A stretch of DNA of 5,796 nt from a bacterium (GCA_030601965.1 JAUWAR010000079.1:1-5796); one strand, 5' to 3'; shown: positions 1-5,117, counted from the first letter of the stretch. A program made the numbers and translations. Notes: a model not told the origin generated them from the letters alone.

Positions 1-73
1 CAGGGCAGAGATCAGTTCCCAGCATCCCTGAGGCGCCAGTAATGAGGATTTTCTTTTTTCCTTTTTGCGACAT
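1..73 (-). CDS. rmlD: RmlD-like dTDP-4-dehydrorhamnose reductase, N-terminus only (partial, runs off the window)
   Basis: Only the first 24 codons are inside the window. A Lys-rich start (MSQKGKKK) leads into ILITGASGMLGTDLCP, the first beta strand and GxxGxxG loop (GASGMLG) of an NAD(P)-binding extended SDR. The GMLGxDL form is typical of RmlD, which reduces dTDP-4-keto-rhamnose to dTDP-L-rhamnose in the cytoplasm. The start is well fixed: ATG at 73-71 has a GAGG nine bases upstream, and an in-frame TAA lies three codons before it. The gene overlaps the last 20 codons of rmlA by 62 bases in a different frame. The rmlA neighbour supports a dTDP-sugar role. Another extended SDR, such as a sugar-nucleotide epimerase, cannot be excluded because the rest of the protein is missing. 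Confidence 0.75.
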   Translation of the reverse strand, partial: MSQKGKKKILITGASGMLGTDLCP

Positions 74-770
74 AATTATTTACCTCAAGATATGAATCAA
101 TAGATACACCTGCATCCATCCATTCACCATCAAATATAGAATAAGAGAGTTCTCCCTTTCTTGCATAAATATCATTCACATCTGTAATCTCAAGTTCACC
201 CCTTTTTGAGGGTTCAAGGTTTTCGATGATATTAAAAACGCTTTTATCATACATATAAACCCCAATTACAGCATAGTTTGAGGGTGGAACCTTTGGTTTT
301 TCAATTACCTGTGTTACCCTCCCTTTTTTAATAACAGGAACACCATAATCCTGTGGATTTTCTACCTCCTTTAGAATAATTTTTGCACCTTTCCCTTTTT
401 CAAAACCCTGAACAGCGTCTTTTATACTACCATCAAGAATATTATCTCCGAGAATAATAACGAACTTACTATTACCCACAAAATCTTTAGAAAGTGAGAC
501 CGCTTCTGCAATTCCCCCTTCTTTTTCCTGATAGGTATAGCCCAGACCTTTAAGTCCAAAAGCAGTTCCGTTACCTAAAAGTCTCAAAAACTCGCCTGCC
601 GAATTTCCACCTGTTACGACAAGGATATCCTCTATACCCGCATCAACAAGTGTCATAATAGGGTAATATATCATTGGTAAATCATATATGGGAAGCAAAT
701 GCTTATTTGTAATCTTTGTCAAGGGATAAAGGCGAGACCCAAGTCCTCCTGCTAAAACCACACCCTTCAT
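12..770 (-). CDS. rmlA: Glucose-1-phosphate thymidylyltransferase, short form (RmlA/RfbA type)
   Basis: The enzyme makes dTDP-glucose and pyrophosphate from dTTP and glucose-1-phosphate, the first step towards dTDP-rhamnose and related deoxysugars, in the cytoplasm. The 252-residue protein opens with the nucleotidyltransferase signature MKGVVLAGGLGSRLYPLT (G8-R13). TNKHLLPIYD (21-30) carries the substrate Lys23. The metal-site motif GDN is at 108-110, EKP at 157-159, GELEITD at 191-197, and WMDAG at 217-221 with the second metal Asp219. About 235 residues would be usual for the short form, which lacks the C-terminal region of the 290-residue enzymes. The last 20 residues here (233-252) are read out of frame through the start of rmlD, so they are probably an unselected tail. 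No Shine-Dalgarno precedes the ATG. A repeat-derived hairpin lies there instead, 31 bases separate this gene from the GGGPS stop, and coupled translation is likely. The nucleotide specificity (dTTP) is inferred from the family. Confidence 0.93.
   Translation of the reverse strand: MKGVVLAGGLGSRLYPLTKITNKHLLPIYDLPMIYYPIMTLVDAGIEDILVVTGGNSAGEFLRLLGNGTAFGLKGLGYTYQEKEGGIAEAVSLSKDFVGNSKFVIILGDNILDGSIKDAVQGFEKGKGAKIILKEVENPQDYGVPVIKKGRVTQVIEKPKVPPSNYAVIGVYMYDKSVFNIIENLEPSKRGELEITDVNDIYARKGELSYSIFDGEWMDAGVSIDSYLEVNNYVAKRKKENPHYWRLRDAGN
83..86 (-). promoter_or_regulatory. Ribosome binding site of the rmlD-like gene
   Basis: Read on the minus strand, GAGG sits nine bases before the ATG at 73. It lies inside the rmlA coding sequence, so rmlD translation can begin while rmlA is still being read. 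It is one of only two clear Shine-Dalgarno sequences in the window. It decides the rmlD start, and with it the reading of the 62-base overlap. Confidence 0.6.
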
Positions 771-774
771 TTTT

Positions 775-823
775 CAGTAAGTAGTAAGAAGTAAGCAGTG
801 CCTACTGCTTACTGCCTACTTTC
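775..823. repeat. Inverted heptamer array with hairpin, between the GGGPS gene and rmlA
   Basis: The 49 bases split into seven degenerate 7-mers on the plus strand: CAGTAAG, TAGTAAG, AAGTAAG, CAGTGCC, TACTGCT, TACTGCC, TACTTTC. The first half is (N)AGTAAG and the second is its approximate inverse. Together they form a perfect 10-bp stem, AGTAAGCAGT (790-799) with ACTGCTTACT (804-813), closed by a GCCT loop. An imperfect extension reaches 783-820. The array overlaps the 3' end of the GGGPS gene, providing its final residues (about KVGSKQ) and its TAG stop, and also forms the untranslated leader of rmlA. No U-run follows the hairpin in the leftward direction, so it does not look like a terminator. 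It may instead affect rmlA translation or mRNA stability. Confidence 0.75.
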
Positions 824-1578
824 TTGCTATGTATTGCTTTTGCGAATTCTTTTATAGATTCCGGGTCTTCTTCAATTCTACTTCCAACAACGACAAAAGA
901 AGCCCCTGCTTTAATTTTTTCCTCTGCTTGTTCGGGAGTCCTTATTCCTCCTCCAACTATTATCGGGATAGAGATATAATTCTTTACCTCTTTTATTAAA
1001 TCAGATGGAACAGATAACTTAGTCCCACTTCCAGCATCAAAATAGACAAACTTCATTCCAAGATATTCTGATGCAAGGGCAGTATCTCTGGCAATATTAT
1101 ATTTATCCCTTGGAATAGGAAATGTATTACTTATATACAGAACAGAGGTCAGACTTCCACTCTCTACAAGGATATATCCAACAGGTATAGTCTCAATATT
1201 AAATTTCTTGATTATAGGAGCCGCCTTTACCTGTTCTCCTATAAGATAATCAGGGTTTCTTCCAGATACAAGAGAGGTAAAGAATATTGCATCCGCATAT
1301 TGTGAAACCTGAACAGAAGACCCAGGAAATATAATTACAGGCACTTCTGAATTCTCCTTTACATTCTCAACAAACCTGGTGAACTCCTCTGGGTCAGCAG
1401 TGCTTCCCCCTACAAGAATGGCATCCGCTTCCTTCGATATCCTTCTTATCTTTTCCTCAACTTTTAACTTTTCACTTTGCACTTTTAACTTTTCTTTATT
1501 CGGGTCAATCAGAACAAGAAAGCCTGCTCCTTTTTGTTTGCAAATTTTTTTAAGGTAGGAATATACCACTATCTTCAT
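802..1578 (-). CDS. Geranylgeranylglyceryl/heptaprenylglyceryl phosphate synthase family prenyltransferase
   Basis: The family joins a polyprenyl diphosphate to sn-glycerol-1-phosphate, forming the first ether bond of archaeal-type lipids. The fold is a TIM barrel. From ATG 1578 the protein has 258 residues, near the usual length. Visible elements are LIDPNK (23-28, metal-site Asp25), GGST (57-60), IIFPGSS (82-88), FVYFDAGSGT (177-186), IVGGGIRT (207-214) and VVVGSR (229-234). The last three form the glycerol-phosphate site. The usual YxEAGSG motif reads YFDAGSG, with Asp for Glu. Residues 29-40 (EKLKV-QS-EKLKV) are encoded by a heptamer array, and the C-terminal residues by another. The start is uncertain. 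ATG 1593 and TTG 1608 are in frame, but TTG 1608 is also the start of a likely -35 box, and no candidate has a good ribosome site. The gene probably leads the leftward rmlA-rmlD operon. Prenyl chain length and product cannot be read from the sequence. Confidence 0.88.
   Translation of the reverse strand: MKIVVYSYLKKICKQKGAGFLVLIDPNKEKLKVQSEKLKVEEKIRRISKEADAILVGGSTADPEEFTRFVENVKENSEVPVIIFPGSSVQVSQYADAIFFTSLVSGRNPDYLIGEQVKAAPIIKKFNIETIPVGYILVESGSLTSVLYISNTFPIPRDKYNIARDTALASEYLGMKFVYFDAGSGTKLSVPSDLIKEVKNYISIPIIVGGGIRTPEQAEEKIKAGASFVVVGSRIEEDPESIKEFAKAIHSKKVGSKQ
1459..1493. repeat. Five-copy heptamer tandem array inside the GGGPS gene
   Basis: On the plus strand the 35 bases read as five 7-mers: AACTTTT, AACTTTT, CACTTTG, CACTTTT, AACTTTT (consensus (A/C)ACTTTT). 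On the coding strand they give residues 29-40 of the 258-residue protein. Because 21 is the common multiple of 7 and 3, the peptide EKLKV recurs after seven residues. The array lies just after the DPNK active-site loop, at the start of the next helix. Compared from memory with family members, the stretch between DPxK and GGS is about five residues longer than usual. Array and frame coexist without a stop. Confidence 0.75.
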
Positions 1579-1579
1579 A

Positions 1580-1608
1580 AGATAAAAGAACATCTTTCTT
1601 AAAGTCAA
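1580..1608 (-). promoter_or_regulatory. Candidate sigma70-type promoter for the GGGPS-rmlA-rmlD operon
   Basis: Read on the minus strand: an A7 tract, then TTGACT (1608-1603, five of six consensus bases), a 17-base spacer, and TTATCT (1585-1580, four of six). A one-base shift to TATCTT (1584-1579) also scores four of six. The box ends one base before ATG 1578, so transcription would begin inside the first codons. Either the true start is downstream (GTG 1569 is in frame) or the real promoter is elsewhere. No other promoter is evident for the leftward genes. Confidence 0.4.
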
Positions 1609-1643
1609 GTTTTTTTACTATAAAAAAGTCACTAATGAATATC

Positions 1644-1672
1644 TTGACACAAATGGAAAAGTATCTTAGATT
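1644..1672 (+). promoter_or_regulatory. Candidate sigma70-type promoter for the radical SAM-GT4-flippase operon
   Basis: The -35 box TTGACA (1644-1649) matches consensus fully. A 17-base spacer follows, then TAGATT (1667-1672, four of six). Only nine bases separate the -10 from the ATG at 1682, so the transcript would be leaderless or nearly so. This agrees with the absence of any Shine-Dalgarno sequence. The promoter faces away from the candidate promoter at 1580-1608, with about 35 AT-rich bases between the two -35 boxes. Confidence 0.55.
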
Positions 1673-1681
1673 AAGATAACT

Positions 1682-2881
1682 ATGTTCAGAGTTATAAATG
1701 CACTGCTGAAAAGTCTAAAAAAAATTCACCTCAAAAACCTTAAAAAATATATCACATTTTTTGTTGAATTGACTCGTTATTGGCAATACCTTCCAAAAAT
1801 AAGTTTTGATATCTTTAGAATCGTCGGTTTGATAGATTATAGATTTGCAAATGGTTACAGTTTTTATCCACAGGCAATTAATCTGGAACTCACTGCAAGA
1901 TGTAACTTGAGATGTAAAATGTGCTGGCTCTGGGGAAAACAAGGTATAGGAAAGCATTATACAAAAGGAGAAATGACATTTGAGACAATTAAACGAATAA
2001 TTGATAAAATATCCCATTTTAGACCTACTATCTATCTTCAAGGAGGTGAAATACTTGTAAGAAAAGATGCCCTAAAAATAATGGAATATATACATAAAAA
2101 GCGATTGATATGTGGATTCACTACTAATGGAACCCTAATTACAAAAGAAAATGCAAAAATAATTGTGAACTCAGTGCACTCTGTTTCTATTTCTATTGAT
2201 GGACCCCGAGAAATTCATGATCAAATAAGAGGAGACGGGGCTTTTGAAAAGGCCATAAATGGAATATCAAATCTTATTTCTGCAAGAGGAAACAGAGCAT
2301 TTCCAATTATCAAAATCAATACCCTTATTCCCTCTCTACCAGAGGATTCAACATCTCATCTTATTTCCCTTGCAGAGGACTTGAAGGTAGATTTATTGCA
2401 GTTCGGTCAGTTTCAATTCTTGCAACAGCCAAAAGTCAAAGCCCATATAGCATTGATGAAAAAACTGTTTAATATAGATTGTAAGGCAATTAACGGCTAT
2501 GTCTGGAATCCTAATATCAATATAGAGGAAATAGAAAATAAGATTTCCCTTGTTAATAATAGTAATAGCGAGCTTATTACCACTTTCACTCCAAATATAA
2601 GTTCAAAAGCAGATATTGAGAAGTGGTACACCCTTCCAGCCAGAAAATTAAGAAAAAGATGTTTGTTCCCCTGGTTCTCGGTAATTATCAAATCAAATGG
2701 AGATGTAGTGCCTTGTGGCGAATACAGGCATCCTGAATATAAAATGGGCAATATAAAAGAAAACAGTTTTAAGGAGATATGGAATGGCAAAAAGGCTAAA
2801 TTTTTTAGAAATGCTCTAAAAAAATACGGTTTCTTTCCTGGTTGTGATAGATGCTGTGGACTAAATTCATATGCAAGATAG
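1682..2881 (+). CDS. Radical SAM protein with C-terminal SPASM-type domain
   Basis: Radical SAM enzymes use a 4Fe-4S cluster to cleave S-adenosylmethionine and start radical chemistry. SPASM domains hold extra clusters and are common in peptide-modifying enzymes such as the anaerobic sulfatase maturases. In this 399-residue protein an N-terminal segment of about 65 residues, basic and then hydrophobic, precedes the core. LTARCNLRCKMC has the cluster cysteines C74, C78 and C81, followed by LQGGE (119-123, SAM binding), TTNGT (147-151) and SIDGPREIHD (171-180). The C-terminal part has C327-L-F-P-W, the IKSNGDVVPCG stretch with C345, MGNIKENSFKEIWNG (355-369), and C388, C391 and C392, which is the SPASM pattern. 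The ATG has no ribosome site but lies just after a good promoter. The gene leads an operon, and its stop overlaps the GT4 start by 11 bases. Its substrate is unknown; the neighbours suggest a glycolipid, glycan or envelope-peptide step. Confidence 0.93.
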   Translation: MFRVINALLKSLKKIHLKNLKKYITFFVELTRYWQYLPKISFDIFRIVGLIDYRFANGYSFYPQAINLELTARCNLRCKMCWLWGKQGIGKHYTKGEMTFETIKRIIDKISHFRPTIYLQGGEILVRKDALKIMEYIHKKRLICGFTTNGTLITKENAKIIVNSVHSVSISIDGPREIHDQIRGDGAFEKAINGISNLISARGNRAFPIIKINTLIPSLPEDSTSHLISLAEDLKVDLLQFGQFQFLQQPKVKAHIALMKKLFNIDCKAINGYVWNPNINIEEIENKISLVNNSNSELITTFTPNISSKADIEKWYTLPARKLRKRCLFPWFSVIIKSNGDVVPCGEYRHPEYKMGNIKENSFKEIWNGKKAKFFRNALKKYGFFPGCDRCCGLNSYAR

Positions 2882-4055
2882 ATTTAATATATGTTTTGTA
2901 ACAGATGCCTTCCCTCCATCTATTGGGGGGGTTCAGTTTCATACTTATGAACTTGTTAAACATATATCTAAATTGGGTCATAAAGTTACTGTAATCACTC
3001 ATAATTTACCAAATGCAAAAGAAAAGGAAGTTATAGGGGATAACATTGAAGTCAGACGCTTGAAAGGAAAAGTGCTCTATTTTGGAGGGCATGACGAGGC
3101 TATTGATTTTCGTATGATTGGACAATTTAAAAAGATATTAAAGCAAGAAAACTTTGATGCTATTTATGGACAGTCTTTTCTTTCGTTTCTGGTTTTTGGA
3201 TGCCTTTATACTGCATACAGAGAAGGCATTCCCACTATTATTACTAAATGTTCTATCATTGAACAGCATCGTAAAACACGGATATTTGCAAAGTTATATC
3301 TACATATTTTAGTCCCTTTCCTCAATAAGTTCACAGCTGTAAAAGTAATAACAGAAGGTTCAAAACAAGAACTACCCCGTCTTAAAATCCCTGTTATAGT
3401 CATACCTCATGGGGTAGATACCTCCAAATGGTATCCTAATCCAAGGATAAGACAAGAAACAAGAGAACGACTTGGCTATAAGCCGAATGACATTGTAATA
3501 GGATATCTGGGCAGATTTGTAGCTCGGAAGGGAGCACTTCAGTTAGTAAAAATAGTATCATCTTTAATAAAAAAGCGGGTAGCCGCAACCTTCAGGTTGC
3601 GTATTCTCTTAATTGGTGATGGTTCTCTTATGTCCACAATAAAGCAGGAGATAAAAAAAACAGGGCTAAAAGAACACTTTATCCTTACAGGGTATATGGC
3701 ACATAATGAGACCCCTATATATTATAATGCTATGGATATCTTTGCATTTCCGACTTATGGAGAGGCATTTGGGATAGTTCTCACAGAGGCAATGGCTTGT
3801 GGAGTTCCTCCAGTTACGATGAACAACTGGGGTACCAGAGATATAATAACAGATGGTGAAGATGGATTTCTTGCAAACTCAATAGAACAGTTCAAAGAGA
3901 GATTAACTCTTCTTATAGATAACCAGGAACTCAGGAAAAAATTAAGACAAAATGCACATAAGAAAATGGAAAGAGATTTTTCCTGGGATGTATCAGCCAA
4001 GAGAACTGTGGAAATGCTAAATCCTGTCTGCCGACAGACAAGATATGAATGCTAA
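2871..4055 (+). CDS. GT4-family glycosyltransferase (GT-B fold, PIG-A-like)
   Basis: This is a retaining glycosyltransferase that moves a sugar from a nucleotide donor to a lipid or glycan acceptor, probably at the inner face of the membrane. The 394-residue protein has the acceptor-side Rossmann start FNICFVTDAFPPSIGGVQFH (5-24) with a Gly-rich loop, and LGHKVTVIT (35-43). It continues with VIPHGVDTSKW (177-187, the domain linker), GYLGRFVARKG (211-221), LLIGDG (246-251), and GEAFGIVLTEAMACG (297-311), whose E298 and E306 form the EX7E donor-site pair. GFLA is at 332-335. Residues 236-244 (RVAATFRLR) are encoded by a 27-base repeat that lengthens the loop before the LLIGDG strand. The C-terminal NPVCRQTRYEC also comes largely from a palindrome. 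The start overlaps the radical SAM stop by 11 bases (ATG 2871, TAG 2879-2881), so translational coupling is likely. Donor and acceptor sugars cannot be told. Confidence 0.93.
   Translation: MQDRFNICFVTDAFPPSIGGVQFHTYELVKHISKLGHKVTVITHNLPNAKEKEVIGDNIEVRRLKGKVLYFGGHDEAIDFRMIGQFKKILKQENFDAIYGQSFLSFLVFGCLYTAYREGIPTIITKCSIIEQHRKTRIFAKLYLHILVPFLNKFTAVKVITEGSKQELPRLKIPVIVIPHGVDTSKWYPNPRIRQETRERLGYKPNDIVIGYLGRFVARKGALQLVKIVSSLIKKRVAATFRLRILLIGDGSLMSTIKQEIKKTGLKEHFILTGYMAHNETPIYYNAMDIFAFPTYGEAFGIVLTEAMACGVPPVTMNNWGTRDIITDGEDGFLANSIEQFKERLTLLIDNQELRKKLRQNAHKKMERDFSWDVSAKRTVEMLNPVCRQTRYEC
3575..3601. repeat. 27-base palindromic repeat element inside the GT4 gene
   Basis: The GC-rich block begins GCGGGTAGC and ends with a perfect inverted repeat, CGCAACC (3584-3590), loop TTCA, GGTTGCG (3595-3601). 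It stands out against AT-rich surroundings, with runs of A just before it. At 27 bases it adds nine codons and keeps the frame (about residues 236-244). It lies in the turn between a helix and the LLIGDG strand, where GT4 proteins usually have about six fewer residues. I recall similar GTAGCCGCAACC...GGTTGCG sequences as dispersed repeats in several environmental genomes, but this is memory and not a search. Confidence 0.7.
4025..4040. repeat. Palindrome at the GT4/flippase junction
   Basis: TGTCTG (4025-4030), loop CCGA, CAGACA (4035-4040) forms a perfect 6-bp stem. It encodes most of the GT4 C-terminal peptide PVCRQT and ends five bases before the ATG of the flippase-like gene, where a ribosome site would normally be. 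It resembles the CTGTCTGCCGGCAGACAG class of short dispersed palindromes that I recall from candidate-phylum genomes, from memory only. In the mRNA the hairpin could hold back initiation at 4045 until ribosomes finishing the GT4 gene open it. Confidence 0.55.
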
Positions 4056-5079
4056 ATTCCAAAATAGGCAGTGGTTAAAAGGGTTAAGATGGTTCGTAAT
4101 CATATCGGTAATAAGCATACTTGTAATCCTTGCTTTCACTGTAAACAGAGATACCATACAAAGCTTAAAGAAGATTCGGGCATCTTTTCTATTCTTGGCC
4201 ATACTTGTTCTTTGTATTAAGGTATATCTTGAATGTTTGCGATTACAAACCCTCACCTGGGCATTTGGTAAATTTATAGATTTTAAGTCAAGTGCATTAT
4301 TCACTATAGGTGGGTATTTTCTATCCATTGTACCATCTGGTTTGGTAGGCCTTCCATTACAATTTTATGTATTAAAGAAAAATGGGTTCTCTCTTGGCCA
4401 AGGAGGGGCAATAATTGGTATGAGAGCTATAAACTCTCTAATTGCAGTTATGATAATATTACCCTTAGTGGGACATTACAAAGGAATTATCGGGGAAACG
4501 GGATTAGTCAGTTTGCTTCTCAGATATATTTTTATAATTATCGGTACAATGATAGCCCTTTCACTATTTTTTATATTCAGAAAAGAGCAGGTATCAAAGA
4601 TAGGGGCAGGAATAGGAAGATTCTTTGCCAAGAGAGGATGGAGAAAAGGAAAAAAAGTGGTTGATGGTGTCCTAAATGAACTTGACAAATTCAGATATGG
4701 ACTCAAGGAATGCTGGAGCAGAGGTATATACAAGCTTATTCTCACAATAGGAATAGGAGTAGTTTCACTTTTTGCACATGGACTGATTGCTCCATGTATT
4801 TTTTATGGGCTTGGGATGAGAGTTCCTATCATAAAGACAGTTGTGATTCAACTGATACTTATGTTCCTGGTCCTATTTGCACCTACACCAGGGGCAAGTG
4901 GAATTGCTGAGGGCGCTGCATTTGCACTATTTAGAACTGTTTGCACAAAAGGTGAACTATTAGGTATTTATGTCCTTATCTGGAGATTTATTATTAAGTA
5001 TATAGGGGTAATATTAGGCGGCATACTTATAATAAGGGCATTAGCGGGTAAAAGTTTTAAAAACAAAGATTTTTCTTGA
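4045..5079 (+). CDS. Flippase-like integral membrane protein (LPG_synthase_TM / UPF0104 / AglD family)
   Basis: This 344-residue membrane protein has about seven to eight hydrophobic helices, roughly at 16-33, 47-66, 85-105, 121-145, 156-177, 229-255, 263-283 and 304-333. The family signature is plain: VPSGLVGLPLQFYVLKKNG (96-114), corresponding to the GG-x-G-xP-xx-Y-L region, and LFAPTPGASGIAEGAAF (277-293), the PTPG-GxxE loop. The family includes the membrane half of MprF, which moves lysyl-phosphatidylglycerol across the membrane, and archaeal AglD, which acts in glycan assembly. Members beside glycosyltransferases are usually assumed to act on lipid-linked sugars. It starts 11 bases inside the GT4 gene without a Shine-Dalgarno, so coupling is likely, and a palindrome covers the upstream region. 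A cytoplasmic basic segment (179-228) separates the two membrane halves. The stop codon lies within the -35 box of the next promoter. The substrate is unknown. Confidence 0.88.
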   Translation: MNAKFQNRQWLKGLRWFVIISVISILVILAFTVNRDTIQSLKKIRASFLFLAILVLCIKVYLECLRLQTLTWAFGKFIDFKSSALFTIGGYFLSIVPSGLVGLPLQFYVLKKNGFSLGQGGAIIGMRAINSLIAVMIILPLVGHYKGIIGETGLVSLLLRYIFIIIGTMIALSLFFIFRKEQVSKIGAGIGRFFAKRGWRKGKKVVDGVLNELDKFRYGLKECWSRGIYKLILTIGIGVVSLFAHGLIAPCIFYGLGMRVPIIKTVVIQLILMFLVLFAPTPGASGIAEGAAFALFRTVCTKGELLGIYVLIWRFIIKYIGVILGGILIIRALAGKSFKNKDFS

Positions 5080-5104
5080 CAATGTATAAAGCAAAAAATA
5101 TGAT
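5076..5104 (+). promoter_or_regulatory. Strong sigma70-type promoter for the four-helix membrane protein
   Basis: TTGACA (5076-5081, full consensus), a 17-base spacer, and TATGAT (5099-5104, five of six). It is the best promoter in the window. Its -35 box contains the TGA stop of the flippase-like gene (5077-5079). The expected transcription start near 5111 leaves a leader of only about 11 bases that is almost entirely the ribosome binding site. Confidence 0.75.
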
Positions 5105-5110
5105 ACCTTG

Positions 5111-5117
5111 AAGGAGG
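5111..5117 (+). promoter_or_regulatory. Strong ribosome binding site AAGGAGG
   Basis: A full AAGGAGG lies four bases before the ATG at 5122 and fixes that start. It is far stronger than anything before the other genes here. This suggests the small protein is expressed independently of, and perhaps more strongly than, the upstream operon. Confidence 0.85.

Noticed and set aside
35..70. Programmed frameshift making an RmlA-RmlD fusion at the A-rich run in the overlap.
   Set aside because: rmlD is in the +1 frame relative to rmlA, and no A_AAA_AAG heptamer is set in the rmlA phase, so a -1 slip would not reach the rmlD frame. rmlD also has its own ATG and GAGG.
790..813. The 10-bp hairpin as a Rho-independent terminator between the GGGPS gene and rmlA.
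   Set aside because: Neither strand has a T-run directly after the stem, and rmlA has no promoter of its own that I can see. It fits a repeat-derived hairpin better.
1459..1493. CRISPR-like array.
   Set aside because: The units are 7 bases long with no spacers, so this is a simple degenerate tandem repeat.
1579..1608. Extending the GGGPS-family gene to the TTG at 1608.
   Set aside because: The ten extra residues (MTLRKMFFYL) have no family support, and the TTG is also the first half of a likely -35 box TTGACT with an A-tract upstream. ATG 1578 gives a normal-length protein, though ATG 1593 remains possible.
1715..2041. Minus-strand open frame of 108 codons opposite the radical SAM gene.
   Set aside because: It lies wholly opposite a gene with clear cluster cysteines and has no motif or start signals. 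It is a shadow frame, as are the minus-strand frames at 2497-2790, 2805-3002, 3206-3403, 3755-4000, 4017-4328 and 4476-4745.
4710..4910. Plus-strand 66-codon frame within the flippase-like gene.
   Set aside because: It is out of phase with a well-supported membrane protein and has no ribosome site or recognisable domain.
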